In this document: piece after piece, positions 4,904-5,979 of the stretch | Layout of the letters: each line of letters opens with the position of its first letter | How positions within the stretch are numbered: position 1 is the stretch's first letter | DNA from: Ruminococcaceae bacterium UBA6857 | GTDB taxonomy: Bacteria; Bacillota; Clostridia; Oscillospirales; Acutalibacteraceae | Assembly: GCA_002451715.1 (NCBI GenBank) | Contig: DKDD01000110.1 | Location: 1-5,979, forward strand | Reading direction: 5' to 3' | DNA: 5,979 nt | The notes under the pieces: generated by a model | The model's database searches: none | What the model was told of the DNA's origin: nothing | Seen by the model: only the letters and a program-made list of their open reading frames with translations | Position numbers and translations under genes: made by a program

Positions 4904-5818
4904 ATGCCAATTAAAATAAACGACAAGCTCCCGGCAAAGGAGAGCCTTGAAAAAGAAAATATCTTTGTTATGACGGAAACACGGGCGCAAACCCAGGACA
5001 TCCGTCCGCTGAAAATAATTATCCTCAACCTTATGCCGACAAAGGTCACAACCGAAACGCAGCTTTTGAGAATGCTTTCAAACTCCCCTTTGCAGGTTGA
5101 CGTTGAACTTCTTCAAACGGTTACTCACAAAGCGTCGCACACCGATGAGGAGCATATGCTCACCTTTTACAAAACCTTTGACGAAATCAAACACAAAAAA
5201 TATGACGGAATGATTGTTACCGGCGCGCCGGTTGAACAGATGGATTTTGAGGACGTTGACTATTGGCCCGAACTTTGCGAAATCTTCGAATGGTCAAAAA
5301 CAAACGTCTACTCAACCATGCACATTTGCTGGGGTGCGCAGGCCGGACTTTACTATCATTACGGGATTCCGAAACACGACTTGCCGGAAAAAATGTTCGG
5401 CGTTTTTCCTCATAAACCGCTTGACCTTTTTCATCCGCTTCTTCGCGGTTTTGACGACACATACTTTGTTCCGCAATCGCGCCACACGGAAACAAGATTC
5501 TCCGACATTGCGCTTTGCAAGGATCTTCAAATTCTTTCATACTCCGAAATTTCGGGAATACATCTGATTTCAGACCTTGAATGCCGAAAATTCTTTGCGA
5601 CCGGTCATTCGGAATATGACGCGGACACGCTTGCAAAAGAATATTTTCGTGACAAGGAAAAAGGGCTTGACATCAAGCTTCCTTACAACTACTTTCCGAA
5701 CAACGACCCGACAAAAGAACCGCTCATGACATGGCGCAACGTCGGAACGCTGATGTTCACAAACTGGCTCAATTACTTTGTTTATCAGAAAACGCCGTAT
5801 GACATCAACAAGATATAA
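4904..5818 (+). CDS. metA: Homoserine O-acetyltransferase, MetA type (EC 2.3.1.31 predicted)
   Basis: A 304-residue cytoplasmic enzyme, full length for MetA. It acylates the hydroxyl of L-homoserine, the committed step from the aspartate branch to methionine. The family's glutamine-amidotransferase-like fold is clear: KIIILNLMPTKVTTETQLLR (37-56) with K47, DGMIVTGAPVEQMDFEDVDYW (101-121), STMHICWGAQAGLYYHYGI (137-155) with nucleophile C142, and FFATGHSEYD (230-239) with H235 and E237 of the catalytic set. Position 111 is Glu; in studied MetA enzymes Glu111 goes with acetyl-CoA and Gly with succinyl-CoA, so I predict O-acetylhomoserine as product despite the common name homoserine O-succinyltransferase. 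ATG 4904 has GAGGTGA four bases upstream. The gene has its own promoter and terminator, so it is probably transcribed alone. Confidence 0.97.
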   Translation: MPIKINDKLPAKESLEKENIFVMTETRAQTQDIRPLKIIILNLMPTKVTTETQLLRMLSNSPLQVDVELLQTVTHKASHTDEEHMLTFYKTFDEIKHKKYDGMIVTGAPVEQMDFEDVDYWPELCEIFEWSKTNVYSTMHICWGAQAGLYYHYGIPKHDLPEKMFGVFPHKPLDLFHPLLRGFDDTYFVPQSRHTETRFSDIALCKDLQILSYSEISGIHLISDLECRKFFATGHSEYDADTLAKEYFRDKEKGLDIKLPYNYFPNNDPTKEPLMTWRNVGTLMFTNWLNYFVYQKTPYDINKI

Positions 5819-5823
5819 TTTAA

Positions 5824-5851
5824 GCCGCTCCTTTGGGGCGGTTTTTTATTT
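5824..5851 (+). terminator. Intrinsic terminator of metA
   Basis: CCGCTCC (5825-5831) pairs with GGGGCGG (5835-5841), seven pairs with one T-G, across a TTT loop, followed by six T and a further T-rich run. It begins six bases after the metA TAA. Confidence 0.92.
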
Positions 5852-5932
5852 TGATTTTAATTATAGTTTTAGGTATTTTTTAGTAAACAATGATAAAAAT
5901 TTAGAAAAGTACTTTATTTTTATGTATAAATG

Positions 5933-5941
5933 TGCTATAAT
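5933..5941 (+). promoter_or_regulatory. Extended -10 promoter for a gene or RNA beyond the right edge
   Basis: TGCTATAAT is an extended -10 box (TG, one base, TATAAT) in an AT-rich stretch. The -35 region (TTTATT about 17 bases upstream) is poor, as is usual for extended -10 promoters. The start would be near 5948, so only about 30 bases of the transcript are in the window. Bases 5852-5932 hold nothing else I can name. Confidence 0.6.
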
Positions 5942-5979
5942 ACAATTGACCTCAAAAGGGTAAACAAACCCCAAGCGGT

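Noticed and set aside
5966..5979. CCAAGCGGT at the right end looks like the D-arm of a tRNA
   Set aside because: When aligned to a tRNA, position 8 is not T and G10 is missing, and no acceptor stem can be checked within the window.
5948..5979. Possible FMN or cyclic-di-GMP riboswitch start (AAAAGGGTAAAC, CCAAGCGGT)
   Set aside because: Only loose likeness; the conserved segments that should precede or follow are absent or beyond the edge.

Overview
The window looks like a chromosomal segment of an anaerobic Firmicute, probably an uncultured gut or rumen Clostridia (Oscillospirales-like). This is inferred from moderately AT-rich genes, AT-rich spacers with near-consensus sigma-A promoters, GAGGTGA-type ribosome binding sites, TTG starts, and the protein families present. 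I see no phage, insertion sequence, CRISPR array or complete RNA gene. The content is mostly ordinary chromosomal housekeeping, with several regulatory oddities.

Layout. Bases 1-1031 (minus strand) hold the first 343 codons of a secreted CotH-kinase-family protein, cut by the left edge. It has its own sigma-A promoter near 1170-1198 and a leader of about 130 nt. Bases 1404-1784 (minus) encode a DUF2500-family membrane protein of 126 residues, followed by an intrinsic terminator at 1356-1389. A small 55-residue protein (1919-2086, plus) converges on, and overlaps by 7 bp, a MocR-type GntR/aminotransferase regulator (2080-3402, minus). That regulator is divergent from an ECF-transporter S-component-like membrane protein (3516-4061, plus). 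The two share a compact promoter region containing a 10-bp palindrome. Directly downstream of the S component is a small reading frame with a good ribosome binding site and an in-frame TAG at codon 21 (4083-4223). Then come a DUF436/UPF0340 (YwlG) protein (4283-4819) and metA (4904-5818), which ends in a strong terminator. The last 40 bases carry an extended -10 promoter driving something beyond the window.

How they may work together. The MocR regulator and S component probably form a sensing and uptake pair; vitamin B6 is a reasonable but unproven guess for the ligand. The regulator has Arg (R290) where the PLP-binding Lys is expected, so it may sense its cofactor or ligand without a covalent Schiff base. 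metA carries Glu111 with Cys142/His235/Glu237, which predicts homoserine O-acetyltransferase activity at the entry to methionine synthesis. Its promoter sits against a terminator hairpin such that only read-through transcripts from upstream should contain the complete hairpin.

No complete, clearly undescribed multi-gene system is visible. The best leads are the Lys-less MocR regulator with its divergent transporter, the amber-interrupted small frame, and the promoter/terminator overlap at metA.
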